Shown here: positions 38,101-48,532 of the stretch, in pieces
Position numbering within the stretch: position 1 is the first letter of the stretch
Layout of the letters: the number at the start of each line of letters is the position of its first letter
Origin: Corynebacterium efficiens YS-314
GTDB lineage: Bacteria > Actinomycetota > Actinomycetes > Mycobacteriales > Mycobacteriaceae
Length of the DNA stretch: 64,000 nucleotides
Reading direction: 5' to 3'
Assembly: GCF_000011305.1 (NCBI RefSeq)
Contig: NC_004369.1
Location: 2,046,001 to 2,110,000 of the forward strand
Notes under the pieces: generated by a model
Told to the model about the DNA's origin: nothing
The model's input: only the letters and a program-made list of their open reading frames with translations
The model's database searches: none
Position numbers and translations under genes: made by a program

Positions 38101-38680
38101 GATCCATGAGACGGTCGAGGTTGACCTGCATGCCCTGGAGTTTGCGCTGGGCCTTCTCCTTGCGGCGCCGGTGCTTGAGCACACCGGCGGCCTCCTCGAT
38201 ATAGGCCCGTCGTTCCTCCGGGCGGGATTCCAGGATCTCGGCCAGTTTCCCCTGCCCGACCATGATGTGCATCTCCCGGCCGATACCGGAATCCGACAAC
38301 AGTTCCTGGATGTCCATGAGCCGGGCACGGGCACCGTTGATCTCATATTCACTGGCACCGTCCCGGAACATCCGCCGGGTGACGGAAACCTCGGTGTAAT
38401 CGATGGGCAGGGCACCATCGGAATTGTCGATGGTGAGGGTGACCTCTGCGCGACCCAGCGGTTTCCGGTCACCCGCACCGGCGAAGATGACATCCTCCAT
38501 CTTGCCGCCGCGCAGGGTCTTGGCCGACCCCTCCCCCATGACCCAGGCCAGGGCATCCACGACATTGGACTTGCCGGAACCGTTCGGACCCACCACGGCG
38601 CAGATACCGGGTTCGAATTTCAGGGTCGTCGCGGAGGCGAAGGACTTGAACCCCTTGAGCGTCAACGATTTCAGATACAT
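35171..38680 (-). CDS. smc: Chromosome partition protein Smc
   Basis: Smc is the ATPase of the condensin that organises the chromosome. The 1169-residue protein has N-terminal Walker A (GPNGSGKSNVVDALAWVMGE), two long coiled coils around a hinge (near residues 500-650), and the C-terminal ABC signature LSGGEKSLTALAMLVAIF with Walker B FYVMDEVEAALDDVN. A His/Pro-rich 40-residue tail follows the ATPase. The ATG at 38680 is chosen because the conserved MYLKSLTLKGFKSFA starts there; the longer frame overlaps acyP. It is 14 bp behind acyP. Confidence 0.98.
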   Translation of the reverse strand: MYLKSLTLKGFKSFASATTLKFEPGICAVVGPNGSGKSNVVDALAWVMGEGSAKTLRGGKMEDVIFAGAGDRKPLGRAEVTLTIDNSDGALPIDYTEVSVTRRMFRDGASEYEINGARARLMDIQELLSDSGIGREMHIMVGQGKLAEILESRPEERRAYIEEAAGVLKHRRRKEKAQRKLQGMQVNLDRLMDLTEELRRQLKPLARQAEAARRAATVQADLRDARFQIAGFEIVRLSEKLETSTDREKMIRDQVETAREALEEAAGTQAELELQLAGITPRAEQAQQLWFDLSSLAERVSATMRIAADRANSGVLDTAYTGPDPDDLLRRAEQADQDLEELEMQVEMAAERLDSIRQEVEDRAEAAREAEREHLAQVRAIADRREGVVRLLAAEESLRTRLQAADDEVERLGEQLAELAGRVLEVEGERRRAEQRHAEILAGRDPLDTAHTRARTEADMAEARLEELRGRRGELEREVSRLESRIDTLDHNRPRSSAEQVLDYPLLAQLVRPQDGVDKALAASLGAHAEALAGVVTGEVVDKLLDARVSRTVLVAATDEQGAWRLDAVLPAGATWLLDHVSLDATVTGPVTRLLADVVLVDDLPTAHTVIQDDPRLRAVTREGVIAGSGWIQLGTGTSTVEITAQIDDARRQLAEVSRALGDLAGTVEGARVAAEDTRIEAAARAAALRESDMALETITRDLDRLDRQHRAAGDERDRHAGRLTDAEHRRDQLRAELEEIVDRLARIEDDTDTTEPSTRDRDAASTALAQVRAMEMEARLALRTAEERAGQVRGRGDGLRRQAQQERQAKMRHEQAVAQHRRRIDLATTVQRGARDVAERVSVALARATEDRDACNQEKAAVTAQLARARDAVSAARHQLDRLHDNAHALELARSQAQVRMEEAVAKITEQLGVPVAELLRDYTPDEHFDENAQRARLKQAEKDLASLGKVNPLALEEFKALEERYEFLATQVRDVEQARADLRGVIEEVDARILQLFTDAWHDVEREFPKVFATLFPGGEGRLLLTDPDDLLTTGIEVEARPPGKKVKRLSLLSGGEKSLTALAMLVAIFRARPSPFYVMDEVEAALDDVNLRRLIALFEELRHDSQLIVITHQKPTMDVANVLYGVTMRGDGVTRVISQRMERAETTPPHTTEVATGPDPVAAVPG

Positions 38681-38694
38681 ATCGGCTTCAGAGT

Positions 38695-38994
38695 CTAGCG
38701 TTCGGTGAAGCCCTCCACCCCCCGCGGCTCGCTCCACTGTTCGATTACGGTGCTCACTGTCCCCACCCGCCGATGGCGGCTGGGCTGTTCCCCGAGTCGG
38801 GTCAGCAGCTCCCGGCAGCGGTCCTCCGGCCCCTCCGCGACAACACACACCCGGCCGTCATCGAGGTTGGTGGCGGATCCTGCGAGGCCCAGTTCCAGGG
38901 CCTGGGATCTGGTCCACCACCGGAACCCCACTCCCTGGACATGGCCGTGGACAAAGGCGGTGAGACGGATGTGATCAGTTGGCTGCATGCTCAT
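38695..38994 (-). CDS. acyP: Acylphosphatase
   Basis: The 99-residue protein has the acylphosphatase signature VHGHVQGVGFRWWTRSQALE with the catalytic Arg in GFRWW and Asn in GSATNLDDGRV. It hydrolyses carboxyl-phosphate bonds of acylphosphates. The gene overlaps the end of the AGCS symporter by 20 bp and lies 14 bp before smc, an order also known from other actinobacteria, so it is probably transcribed with smc. Confidence 0.93.
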   Translation of the reverse strand: MSMQPTDHIRLTAFVHGHVQGVGFRWWTRSQALELGLAGSATNLDDGRVCVVAEGPEDRCRELLTRLGEQPSRHRRVGTVSTVIEQWSEPRGVEGFTER

Positions 38995-40447
38995 CGGTGG
39001 TCTTCCTGACGGTCAGCGGATCGGACCCATCCCAGCATTCCATACCATCCCAGCCACGCAGGCCCCTGATCTCCTCATCGTCGCGGCTGAACACGGGATC
39101 CAGGCCGGCCCGGCGCTGGCGACCGTAGTTGCGCAGCACTGCCAGGGCCACACCCGTCAGCGGCACCACCGCGATGAGGTTGGTGATGGCCATGAGACCG
39201 GAGAACACATCGGCCAGTGCCCAGACCAGCGGTACCGAACCGATGGCCCCACCCAGGACACAGAGGGTCACCAGGACACGGAAGGCCTGCAGGTAGGAGC
39301 GGTTGTTGGTGAGGAATTCGATATTGGACTCGCCGTAGTAGTAGTTACCGATGACCGAGGAGAAGGCCAGGAAGATGATCACCACGGTGAGGAAGTGGAT
39401 GCCCCACTCACCCACCGAGTTGGCCAGGGCATTCTGGGTCAGTTCCATACCCCCCTCGGAGGCATACAGATCAGGTTCTGCCAGCAGGATGATGAAGGCG
39501 GTGATGCTACAGACCACCAGGGTATCGAAATACACACCCAGGGACTGGATCAGGCCCTGCTTGGCGGGGTGGGACACAGAAGCCGTGGCAGCGGCGTTGG
39601 GGACAGAGCCCATACCCGCTTCATTGGAGAACAGGCCACGACGGACACCCTGCATGATCACCGCACCGAGGGTGGCACCGGCGAATTCACGCAGGCCGAA
39701 GGCGTGGGACACAATTGAGGTAACCATCGCCGGCACCTCGGCAATGTTGATGATCACCACGATGAGGCCGATGACGATGTAGGAAACCGCCATGACCGGG
39801 ACAATGACCTGGGTGACACTGGCGATGCGCTGCACACCACCGAAGACGACCACCGCAGTGAGAACGGCGAGAATCACACCGACGATCCACTTGCCCGCCA
39901 TACCGTCAGCGTTGAAGGAGTTTGTTACAGCTGCGGAGATGGAGTTGGCCTGCACGGCGTTGAACACGAAACCGTAGGTCACAGAGATCAACACGGCGAA
40001 AATGGCAGCCAGCCACTTCCAGTTGAGGGCCTTGGTCATATAGTAGGCGGGGCCACCACGGTAGGAATCCTTATCCCGAACCTTGTACACCTGCGCGAGA
40101 GTTGATTCGACGAAGCTGGTGGCACCGCCGATGATGGCAATCGTCCACATCCAGAACACAGCACCCGGACCACCGACGGCCACGGCGATGGCCACGCCGG
40201 CGACGTTACCGGTGCCCACCCTCGAGGCCGCTGAGATGGTGAAGGCCTTGAAGGCCGAGATACCTTTCTGCCCCTCTGAGATATCCGAGGGCTTTTCGAC
40301 GATGGCCCTGAACATGTCCGGGATGTATCTGATCTGCACCAGGAATGTGGTGATGCAGAACCAGATACCCGATCCGATCAGGACGACAATGACCAGCAGC
40401 CAGAGTTTATCGTTAACTGCGGCAACAGCGTTGAGTATGGATTCCAT
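38975..40447 (-). CDS. Alanine/glycine:cation symporter (AGCS family)
   Basis: The 490-residue protein has about ten hydrophobic helices and the AGCS signature (ISAASRVGTGNVAGVAIAVA, FWMWTIAIIGGATSFVESTL, YRGGPAYYM). It should take up alanine or glycine with sodium. The ATG follows TAGGTT by six bases, consistent with its own leaderless promoter. Its 3' end overlaps acyP. Confidence 0.92.
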   Translation of the reverse strand: MESILNAVAAVNDKLWLLVIVVLIGSGIWFCITTFLVQIRYIPDMFRAIVEKPSDISEGQKGISAFKAFTISAASRVGTGNVAGVAIAVAVGGPGAVFWMWTIAIIGGATSFVESTLAQVYKVRDKDSYRGGPAYYMTKALNWKWLAAIFAVLISVTYGFVFNAVQANSISAAVTNSFNADGMAGKWIVGVILAVLTAVVVFGGVQRIASVTQVIVPVMAVSYIVIGLIVVIINIAEVPAMVTSIVSHAFGLREFAGATLGAVIMQGVRRGLFSNEAGMGSVPNAAATASVSHPAKQGLIQSLGVYFDTLVVCSITAFIILLAEPDLYASEGGMELTQNALANSVGEWGIHFLTVVIIFLAFSSVIGNYYYGESNIEFLTNNRSYLQAFRVLVTLCVLGGAIGSVPLVWALADVFSGLMAITNLIAVVPLTGVALAVLRNYGRQRRAGLDPVFSRDDEEIRGLRGWDGMECWDGSDPLTVRKTTDEHAAN

Positions 40448-40474
40448 ACGGGAAACCTACCGCATGAAAGTGAG

Positions 40475-41332
40475 TCAGCGCACTTTCTGACAACGATTGC
40501 AGAAGTGGCTGCCCCGGTTCATGAAGGTCTCCCGGGCGATCGGGGTCCCACACCGCGCACACGGTTTACCCGCCTGCCCATAGGCATTGAGCGAGAGTGA
40601 GAAGTACCCGGACGCGCCATTCACATTGACGTAGAGCGCATCGAAGCTGGTCCCGCCCTGGTCCAGGGCGCGGGTCATGACCTCACGCCCGGCCTCCAGC
40701 AGCGCCACCAGACGGGTGAGGGAGATCCTGCTGGCCTTCTGCCGGGGGTGGATACCCGCCTCCCACAACATCTCATCGGCGTAGATGTTGCCGATGCCGG
40801 AGACGATCTCCTGATTGAGCAGGAGACGTTTGATCTCGGTGTTCTTCGTCTTGAGCACCGCGGCGAGCGCCGGGATGTCAAGGGCGTCATCGAGGAGATC
40901 ACGGGCGATGTGAGAGACACGTCCGGGGACCCCGTCGACAAGCTCCCCCAGCCACCAGTACCCGAAGGTGCGCTGGTCGACGAACCAGACCTCGTTGCCG
41001 TCGTCAAGCTCCGCCCGTGCCCGCAGATGCGGGTTGAGGGTTGCGTCGGGGGACTTGACCAGCATCTGCCCACTCATACCCAGATGGACGAGCAGCCCCA
41101 GACCGGAGGGTGCCTGCTGCGCAACATCATCGAGTTCCAGCCACAGGAATTTCCCGCGCCGGTTGGTGGCACCGACCCTCAGGCCGGTGAGATTGGCCTC
41201 GATCTCGGCGCCCCCGCCGGCCTGGTTGCGGGCTGTACGCGGATGCACCACCGCGGCGGAGACGATGGTGCGTCCCACCATGTGCTCCTCCAGACCGCGG
41301 CGGACCACCTCAACTTCCGGTAGTTCAGGCAC
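40475..41332 (-). CDS. mutM: Formamidopyrimidine-DNA glycosylase
   Basis: MutM removes oxidised purines. The protein starts MPELPEVEVVRRGLEEHMVG with catalytic Pro2 and Glu3, has the H2TH region (EIVSGIGNIYADEMLWEAGI), and ends in a zinc finger (CARCGTPIARETF, then SHFCNRCQ). The length, 285 residues, is normal. It overlaps the 3' end of rnc by 8 bp, so the two are co-translated. Confidence 0.96.
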   Translation of the reverse strand: MPELPEVEVVRRGLEEHMVGRTIVSAAVVHPRTARNQAGGGAEIEANLTGLRVGATNRRGKFLWLELDDVAQQAPSGLGLLVHLGMSGQMLVKSPDATLNPHLRARAELDDGNEVWFVDQRTFGYWWLGELVDGVPGRVSHIARDLLDDALDIPALAAVLKTKNTEIKRLLLNQEIVSGIGNIYADEMLWEAGIHPRQKASRISLTRLVALLEAGREVMTRALDQGGTSFDALYVNVNGASGYFSLSLNAYGQAGKPCARCGTPIARETFMNRGSHFCNRCQKVR

Positions 41333-42068
41333 GCTTCTCCCTGAGTTTCAGGAAGGCCTGGCGGGCTGCCTCCTGTTCGGCGAGTTTCTTGTTCGGGCCT
41401 TCACCCCTACCCATCTCCACATCCCCGAGATACACCACGGCGGTGAACAACAGGTCATGATCCGGCCCCACGGAGGTGGTCTGGTACTCGACCATCGGCT
41501 TTTTACGCTGGGCGAGTTCCTCCTGCAGGGTGGTCTTCCAGTCCTGATGGATCCCCTTGGCCGAGGCGTGGTTGATCTTGTGGTGGAACAAGGTGAGCAC
41601 GACATCCCGTGCCACCTCATAACCGTGCTGGCGGAAGATCGCGCCCAGCAATGCCTCCGTGGTGTCGGCGAGGATGGAATCCTTGCTGCGGCCCTCGGTG
41701 AGCAACTCCCCCTTGCCCAGGAGAATGAACTCACCCAGGTTGATCTCCCGGGCGATATCGGCCAGACCGTACCGGCTGACGATGGATGCCCTCATCTTGG
41801 AGATGTCGGATTCCGGGCTGCTGGGATAGAGCTCGTACAAGCGGTTGGCCACAGCCAGGCCCAACACGGCATCACCGAGGAACTCCAGTCGCTCATTGTT
41901 CGGCAGCATCCCGTTCTCATTGGCGAAGGAACGGTGGGTCAGCGCCAGGACCAGCAGGTCCCGGTCGATGTCCACCCCGAGGCGTTCCAGGAGATCAGCA
42001 TGGTTCACGGCATCGAATGCCTCAGCGAGGGCATCCACCCCGGTGACCCGGGTCTTCTTCCTGCTCAC
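41325..42068 (-). CDS. rnc: Ribonuclease III
   Basis: RNase III cleaves double-stranded RNA and processes rRNA. The 247-residue protein has the signature NERLEFLGDAVLGLAV with catalytic acidic residues, a second catalytic Asp/Glu in DTTEALLGAIF, and a C-terminal dsRNA-binding domain (DWKTTLQEELAQRKKPMVEY, ending KKLAEQEAARQAFLKL). I chose the GTG at 42068, which overlaps the upstream stop as GTGA and has GGAGAAG just upstream. Confidence 0.96.
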   Translation of the reverse strand: MSRKKTRVTGVDALAEAFDAVNHADLLERLGVDIDRDLLVLALTHRSFANENGMLPNNERLEFLGDAVLGLAVANRLYELYPSSPESDISKMRASIVSRYGLADIAREINLGEFILLGKGELLTEGRSKDSILADTTEALLGAIFRQHGYEVARDVVLTLFHHKINHASAKGIHQDWKTTLQEELAQRKKPMVEYQTTSVGPDHDLLFTAVVYLGDVEMGRGEGPNKKLAEQEAARQAFLKLREKRA

Positions 42069-42604
42069 AGGAACTTCTCCAGTCCCGCCCATCGCGGGTC
42101 GACGCGACCTTCACCGTCATCGTCCTCATCGTCGACGGTGCCGTCCGGTGCGGGGACCTCACTGTCATCACAGGAGTCGAAACCGAGTTCCGTGCACAGC
42201 GGGTTGAACGGCAGGTTCAGGCCGGCTGCGTCGATGACGGACTGCAACAGATCCACCGCGTCCTGATGGACCTGGGGCAGTTCATCCTCATCGTCCCCGG
42301 CCTCACCGGTGATGAAATCATCATCGACGGCGAACACCTCGGACACGTTCAGGGTGGTCTGGGAGGACAGCTCGCGCAGGCAGCGTGAACACTGTCCCTG
42401 CAGCTGAGCCTGGATGGTTGCCTGGACGGAAATACCCCCGCCGAGCGGAATGAGGTGGGCGTCGATGTCGACGTGGCCACCCTCGGGAATGGCGATCATC
42501 TCAGGACCGATGCGGGTCGGGCTGGGCCCTGACTGCTGGACATTTTCCGGGAGACCGCTACCGCGCAGCAGTGCTGCGACATCAAATACAAATGGAGATT
42601 TCAT
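42065..42604 (-). CDS. YceD/DUF177 family protein
   Basis: The 179-residue protein has the DUF177 Cys motif CSRCLRELSSQTTLNVSEVF and the acidic C-terminal DLLQSVIDAAGLNLPFNPLC, with a further Cys pair likely to bind zinc. The family is tied to rRNA or ribosome assembly in plants and bacteria. It is the first gene of the yceD-rnc-mutM unit; in many other bacteria rpmF follows it, but that gene is not here. Confidence 0.88.
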   Translation of the reverse strand: MKSPFVFDVAALLRGSGLPENVQQSGPSPTRIGPEMIAIPEGGHVDIDAHLIPLGGGISVQATIQAQLQGQCSRCLRELSSQTTLNVSEVFAVDDDFITGEAGDDEDELPQVHQDAVDLLQSVIDAAGLNLPFNPLCTELGFDSCDDSEVPAPDGTVDDEDDDGEGRVDPRWAGLEKFL

Positions 42605-42802
42605 GACCTACCAGATCCTACCCGCATCCCGCCCCACCTGTTGCATCCCGGTGCGGTGAACATGGGGACATAAGCCCTGTGGGCACCGACTGAACCGGTG
42701 GGAGACACGATGCGCTCGTTGTGTGAATGGGTGACGCTGGCGCCCGCGGCATCAGCACCGGAGACACCGGAAGGCGCCGATACCAGCCGATACCAGCCGG
42801 TA

Positions 42803-43585
42803 TCAGTAGTCGCGGTCGTAACCGCGTGGCTCGCGTTCGATGTCCCGGTCATAGTCCCGGTCATAATCGAGGCCCACCGGTTCCCTGGAATCACGGCCGG
42901 TGACACCGGCACCACGACGCAGCGCGGTGCGGTCGGAGGAGACACTGCGCAGGGTGGTCGACAGCATCGTCTCGAACTCCGCGAGTTTGGAGTCCACGAA
43001 CTCATCACACTCATTGCGCAGCTTGTTGGAATCAGCATGGGCGGCATCGACGATGCGGTGCGCCTCCTCATTGGCGCGACGGACCACCTCGGCCTCATTG
43101 ACCAGACGTTCCTGCTCGGCCTGGCCCTCCGCCACGGCGCGACGGTAGGAGTCATTGCCCGAGGCGATGAGACGATCCGCCTCAGCCTGGGCGCGCTCGG
43201 TGAGGCTGTCGGCCTCCCGGCGGGCATCGGTGACGGTGCGGTCGGCGGTGTCATTGGCGTTGGCCACCACGGTGTTGGCGTGGTTGGTGGCATCCTCGAT
43301 CATGGCGTCGGCCTCCCGGGTCGCACGCTCCAGGATGTCCCGGGCCTCGATCTCGGCATCCTCGACGAGCACCCGCGCCCGCTCCTCCGCCTCCCGAAGC
43401 ACGTCATCACGATGATCGAGCACATCCTGGGCATCATCGAGTTCGGCGGGCAGGGCATCACGCAGGTCATCCAGCAGCGCGAGCATCTCCTGACGGGGAA
43501 CCACACAGTTGGAGGTCATGGGAACGCCATAGGCACGCTCGACGTTGTGAACCAGTGCATCAAGTGACTCGAAGACTTTGTACAT
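42803..43585 (-). CDS. sepIVA: SepIVA/DivIVA-like coiled-coil cell-growth protein
   Basis: The 260-residue protein starts MYKVFESLDALVHNVERAYG and continues PMTSNCVVPRQEMLALLDDL, the N-terminal signature of mycobacterial SepIVA. A long coiled coil follows (residues 55-215). SepIVA is a cytoplasmic regulator of cell-wall growth and septation in mycobacteria; the role here is by homology. The tail is unusual: repeated DYDRDYDRD-type segments ending RGYDRDY. The ATG follows TACGCT by seven bases. Its place beside yceD and rnc is as in mycobacteria. Confidence 0.88.
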   Translation of the reverse strand: MYKVFESLDALVHNVERAYGVPMTSNCVVPRQEMLALLDDLRDALPAELDDAQDVLDHRDDVLREAEERARVLVEDAEIEARDILERATREADAMIEDATNHANTVVANANDTADRTVTDARREADSLTERAQAEADRLIASGNDSYRRAVAEGQAEQERLVNEAEVVRRANEEAHRIVDAAHADSNKLRNECDEFVDSKLAEFETMLSTTLRSVSSDRTALRRGAGVTGRDSREPVGLDYDRDYDRDIEREPRGYDRDY

Positions 43586-43764
43586 GCCCCTAAGCGTACC
43601 CAGATTCACAGGCGGGATAGGGCAACCACACGAAACTGTGGCTGGGAATACGAGTGGGAATGCAGAGGTGTTTTCTGGATGTCCGCTGTCAGCTGGGTGG
43701 TGTCCACCCCACCGGCTAATGTGAACTGCTGATGGCGGTGTTTTCGTGAAAGGAAGTACACATC

Positions 43765-45411
43765 GTGCGTTCGCTTCTTCAGGATGTCCCCCGGGTCGGC
43801 TGGTTGATCACCCTGTTGATCACCGTTCGTACCGCGGTGATGGCGGTGCTGATCCTGGGCCTGGCGGACCTGATCAACACCCAGCTGGGTGGCACAACCG
43901 GTGCTGCCACACCAGCCCTGGTGGCGACCATCCTGGCGGCGGTGGTGGCCGGTGTCCTGCTGGTGGTCGAGAATATCCTCCCGGGGCGGTTGCGGGCCCG
44001 TCAGGAGGCCCGGTGGCGTGAGCAGCTCTCGCGCACCAGCCTGTCGCTCGGGCCGGATACACCGCGCGATGACGCCCAGGTGATCACCGAGGCCACGGAT
44101 GCCACGGAGAAGGCATCAACCTACACCATCCTCTTCCTCGGGCCCTACCTCGCCGCGATGATCGCACCGGTGGTGGTGCTCATCATCCTCGGTGCGGCGG
44201 TGTCCTGGCCGATCGCGGGTCTCCTGCTCGTGGGCATGCTGGTGATCCCGGTGATCCTGGGCTGGGCATCCCGTTCCCTCAAGGGCGCCGGTGCCGGGTA
44301 CGGACGTGCCTCCGGACAGCTGGCCGGGGTGTTCCTGGAATCGGTGCGCACCCTGGGCACCACCATGATCCTCAATGCCACCGGTTCCCGGCGCGCCCGG
44401 ATCCGTGGCATGGCGGAGAAGATGCGCACCGAGGTGATGAGGCTGCTCTACCGCAACCAGCTGATGATCCTGGTCACCGATGGTGCCTTCGGCCTGGCCA
44501 CCACGACGGTGGCGGCGGTCGCGGCGCTGATCGGCTTCACCCGTGGGGAGCTGGGGGTGGGTGAGGCGGTGGCGGTGGTGCTGCTGGCCCGCCTGCTCAT
44601 AGACCCGGTCAACCGCATGGGCCGGACCTTCTACACCGGTATCGCCGGCAAGGCCTCGCTGGGCACCATCCGCCGTGCCCTGGGCGGCCGGGGCGATGCC
44701 CCGGATCCCGGGGAGCTGCCGGAGGGTCGGTTGGGTGCGGGGGCGGTGGACGTCGACAAGCTCACGGTCGCCCGTGGGGCACGCACGGTGGTCACCGACG
44801 TCTCCTTCCGCCTGCCCCACGGGGCGCACCTGGCCATCGTCGGACCCAGTGGTGCCGGCAAGTCCACCCTGGCGCTCGCCCTGGCGGGTCTGCAGGGGTT
44901 CACCGGTTCGGTGCGCATCGGCGGTGAGGACTGTACGGCGCCGGATCTGCGGCGGTCGGTGGCGTATGTGCCGCAGTCGGCGACGCTGTTCTCGGGAACG
45001 CTGGCCGATAATCTCGATCTGGCCGGCCGGGGTGTGGACAGCTCCACCACCGCGGACATCCTGGAACGGGCGAGGTTGCCCCTGGATCTGCGTATCGGGG
45101 AGACCGGGCGTGGTGTCTCCGGGGGTCAGGCCGCCCGCATCTCCGCGGCCCGCGGCCTGGTCAAGGGTGCCGGGGTGATCGTGCTGGATGAGGCGACCGC
45201 CAACCTGGACACCGACAACGCGACCCTGTTGCGTGAGACGGCACGTGCCACCGGCGCCACACTCATCGAGATCACACACCGGCCCGCTGAGGCCCTGGAT
45301 GCGGACCTGGTGCTGGTCCTCGCCGATGGTCGTATCCAGGCCTTCGGTCCCCCGGGGGAGATCGCCACCCACGGCGGATTCTTCACCCGTGTTCTTCAGG
45401 AGGAACAGTGA
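43765..45411 (+). CDS. CydD-like ABC exporter subunit
   Basis: The 548-residue half-transporter has an N-terminal six-helix membrane domain and a C-terminal ATPase with Walker A GPSGAGKSTLALAL, signature RGVSGGQAARISAARGL, and Walker B GVIVLDEATANLD. It pairs with the next gene, whose GTG overlaps its stop. CydDC complexes export thiols or haem-linked reductants and support cytochrome bd assembly. No cydAB genes are near, so a different thiol or peptide export role is possible. GAAAGGAAG precedes the GTG start. Confidence 0.8.
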   Translation: MRSLLQDVPRVGWLITLLITVRTAVMAVLILGLADLINTQLGGTTGAATPALVATILAAVVAGVLLVVENILPGRLRARQEARWREQLSRTSLSLGPDTPRDDAQVITEATDATEKASTYTILFLGPYLAAMIAPVVVLIILGAAVSWPIAGLLLVGMLVIPVILGWASRSLKGAGAGYGRASGQLAGVFLESVRTLGTTMILNATGSRRARIRGMAEKMRTEVMRLLYRNQLMILVTDGAFGLATTTVAAVAALIGFTRGELGVGEAVAVVLLARLLIDPVNRMGRTFYTGIAGKASLGTIRRALGGRGDAPDPGELPEGRLGAGAVDVDKLTVARGARTVVTDVSFRLPHGAHLAIVGPSGAGKSTLALALAGLQGFTGSVRIGGEDCTAPDLRRSVAYVPQSATLFSGTLADNLDLAGRGVDSSTTADILERARLPLDLRIGETGRGVSGGQAARISAARGLVKGAGVIVLDEATANLDTDNATLLRETARATGATLIEITHRPAEALDADLVLVLADGRIQAFGPPGEIATHGGFFTRVLQEEQ

Positions 45412-46934
45412 TCAACCGTCTGCTGCGTACCGCCGCCCCCGTGCGGGGCACACTCATCGCCTCCACCCTGCTGCGTCTGCTCAGCCAGCTCACGGCCGCG
45501 GGGCTCATCATCGTCCCCGCCTGGGTGTTCACCACCGGCCCGGACCTGTCCCCCTGGATGCTCGGGGTGGTCATGGCGCTGCTCGCGCTGACCGCGGCGA
45601 TCAGCCGGTGGGGTGAGCAGGTGTGTGGCCACCGCGCCGCGTTCACCCTGCTCGCCCGGATGCGCGTGGAGCTTTACGACGCCCTCGTCCGCCAGGGCAC
45701 ACCCCGTGTCCGGGCCGGCAGCGGTGCGGTGCTCGCCGTGGCCACACGTGACATCAACTCCATCGAGGTGTTCTTCGCCCACACCATCGCCCCCACCGTC
45801 ACGGCGGTGCTGCTCAGTCTCACCGCGGGTGCTGCCCTGTTCGTCCTCGACCCGGTCGCCGGGATCATAGGTGTAGCGGGCATCATCCTCGGGTGGCTGA
45901 TCCCGCTGTTCGGCCACGCCACCGCCGGTCCGGGAGAGGCCGGGATCCGCAGCCTGATCTCCCAGCATCTGGCGGAGGATGCCGCAGGGCGCCTGGAGCT
46001 CCAGTCCCACCACGCCGAAGCCAACCGTCTGCGGCAGCTGGCGGGTCTCGAGGACCGGCTGAACCGCGCGGTGACCGCCCAGGGCCTGCGTGTCGGATTC
46101 CGTCAGGGCCTGGCACTGGCCTGGCCGTGGATCGCGGCGGCCCTCATCATCTGGGCCACCTCTGACGTGGTGGCAGCTGTCATCGTGCTGGGTGTGGCAC
46201 CCGCCCTCGATGCGGTCGAGGGCTTCGCCCGTACCCTGCCCACCGCCCTGGAGAGCGCACGACGCTACTACCAGCTCATCGACGCGCCCGTGACCATCCC
46301 GGAAACCACCGAGCCAGCCCGCCTGCCCGACGGCCCCCTGGATATCCGCTGGGAGGATGTCACCATCGGCCAGGGGCGCCCGATCCTGAGCGGGGTGTCC
46401 ATCACCGTCGATGCCGGTGAGCACATCGGTCTGGTCGGCCCCAGCGGTAAGGGGAAATCCACCCTGGCCAGCACACTGGTGCGCCTCCAGGATGTGCAGG
46501 CCGGCCGGGTCACCCTCGGCGGCGTGGATGTCCGCGAGATCCCCCTCGGGGAACTGCGCGACTCCGTCGCCTTCGTCGAACAGACCTCCACCCTCTTCCG
46601 GGGTTCCGTCCTGGACAACCTCCGGGTGGGTAACCCGGATCTCAGCGAGGAGGAGGCCATGGCGGCGATGCGGGCGGCCTCCATCGGCGACATTGACCTG
46701 GGCACCAGCGCCCTCGCCCTGTCCGGCGGGCAGAAACAGCGTGTCTGCCTCGCCCGCGCACTCGCACGTCGACCACGGGTGCTGGTGTTGGATGAGGCGA
46801 CCAGCCACCAGGATGCCCTCAACCAGGCGGAGTTGTCCCGCACCCTGTCCGGCCTGCGGGACACCACCGTGATCATCATCGCCCACCGCCGGGCGGCGCT
46901 GTCCGGGGTGGACCGGGTGGTTGAACTGGCCTGA
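45408..46934 (+). CDS. CydC-like ABC exporter subunit
   Basis: The 508-residue partner has a six-helix membrane domain and an ATPase with Walker A GPSGKGKSTLAST, signature LALSGGQKQRVCLARAL, and Walker B VLVLDEATSHQD. The GTG start overlaps the upstream stop by 4 bp, so the subunits are made in equal amounts. The heterodimer should be a type IV ABC exporter. Confidence 0.82.
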   Translation: MINRLLRTAAPVRGTLIASTLLRLLSQLTAAGLIIVPAWVFTTGPDLSPWMLGVVMALLALTAAISRWGEQVCGHRAAFTLLARMRVELYDALVRQGTPRVRAGSGAVLAVATRDINSIEVFFAHTIAPTVTAVLLSLTAGAALFVLDPVAGIIGVAGIILGWLIPLFGHATAGPGEAGIRSLISQHLAEDAAGRLELQSHHAEANRLRQLAGLEDRLNRAVTAQGLRVGFRQGLALAWPWIAAALIIWATSDVVAAVIVLGVAPALDAVEGFARTLPTALESARRYYQLIDAPVTIPETTEPARLPDGPLDIRWEDVTIGQGRPILSGVSITVDAGEHIGLVGPSGKGKSTLASTLVRLQDVQAGRVTLGGVDVREIPLGELRDSVAFVEQTSTLFRGSVLDNLRVGNPDLSEEEAMAAMRAASIGDIDLGTSALALSGGQKQRVCLARALARRPRVLVLDEATSHQDALNQAELSRTLSGLRDTTVIIIAHRRAALSGVDRVVELA

Positions 46935-46966
46935 ACCGGCCTGTATGAACCCCGCAGGAACGTGCA

Positions 46967-47019
46967 AACCGCCTGCCCCCGGGGATGATCTTCCTGTGAT
47001 CTTCCGGGGTCAGGCGGTT
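46967..47019. terminator. Terminator between the CydC-like gene and gdh
   Basis: A 14-bp inverted repeat (AACCGCCTGCCCCC at 46967-46980, GGGGTCAGGCGGTT at 47006-47019, one base offset) lies between two convergent genes and probably stops both. Confidence 0.75.
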
Positions 47020-47063
47020 GTCGGGCCGATGGCTGCGGCTACAGCGGGTTTTCTACCGTGGGT

Positions 47064-48464
<1,401 letters not shown>

Positions 48465-48489
48465 CTACACCGAGGGGCGCGGCTTGTTA

Positions 48490-48506
48490 TACCTAACGGT
48501 TAATAG
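48490..48506 (-). promoter_or_regulatory. AmtR-like operator upstream of gdh
   Basis: On the minus strand CTATTAACCGTTAGGTA matches the AmtR consensus CTATN6AtAG with one mismatch. It lies about 83 bp before the gdh ATG. In C. glutamicum gdh is an AmtR target. Confidence 0.7.
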
Positions 48507-48532
48507 TTTTAAACCACGCGGGCCCTAAAGAG

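Noticed and set aside
42811..42870. Short tandem DNA repeats
   Set aside because: They encode the DYDR tail of the SepIVA homologue and are explained by the protein.
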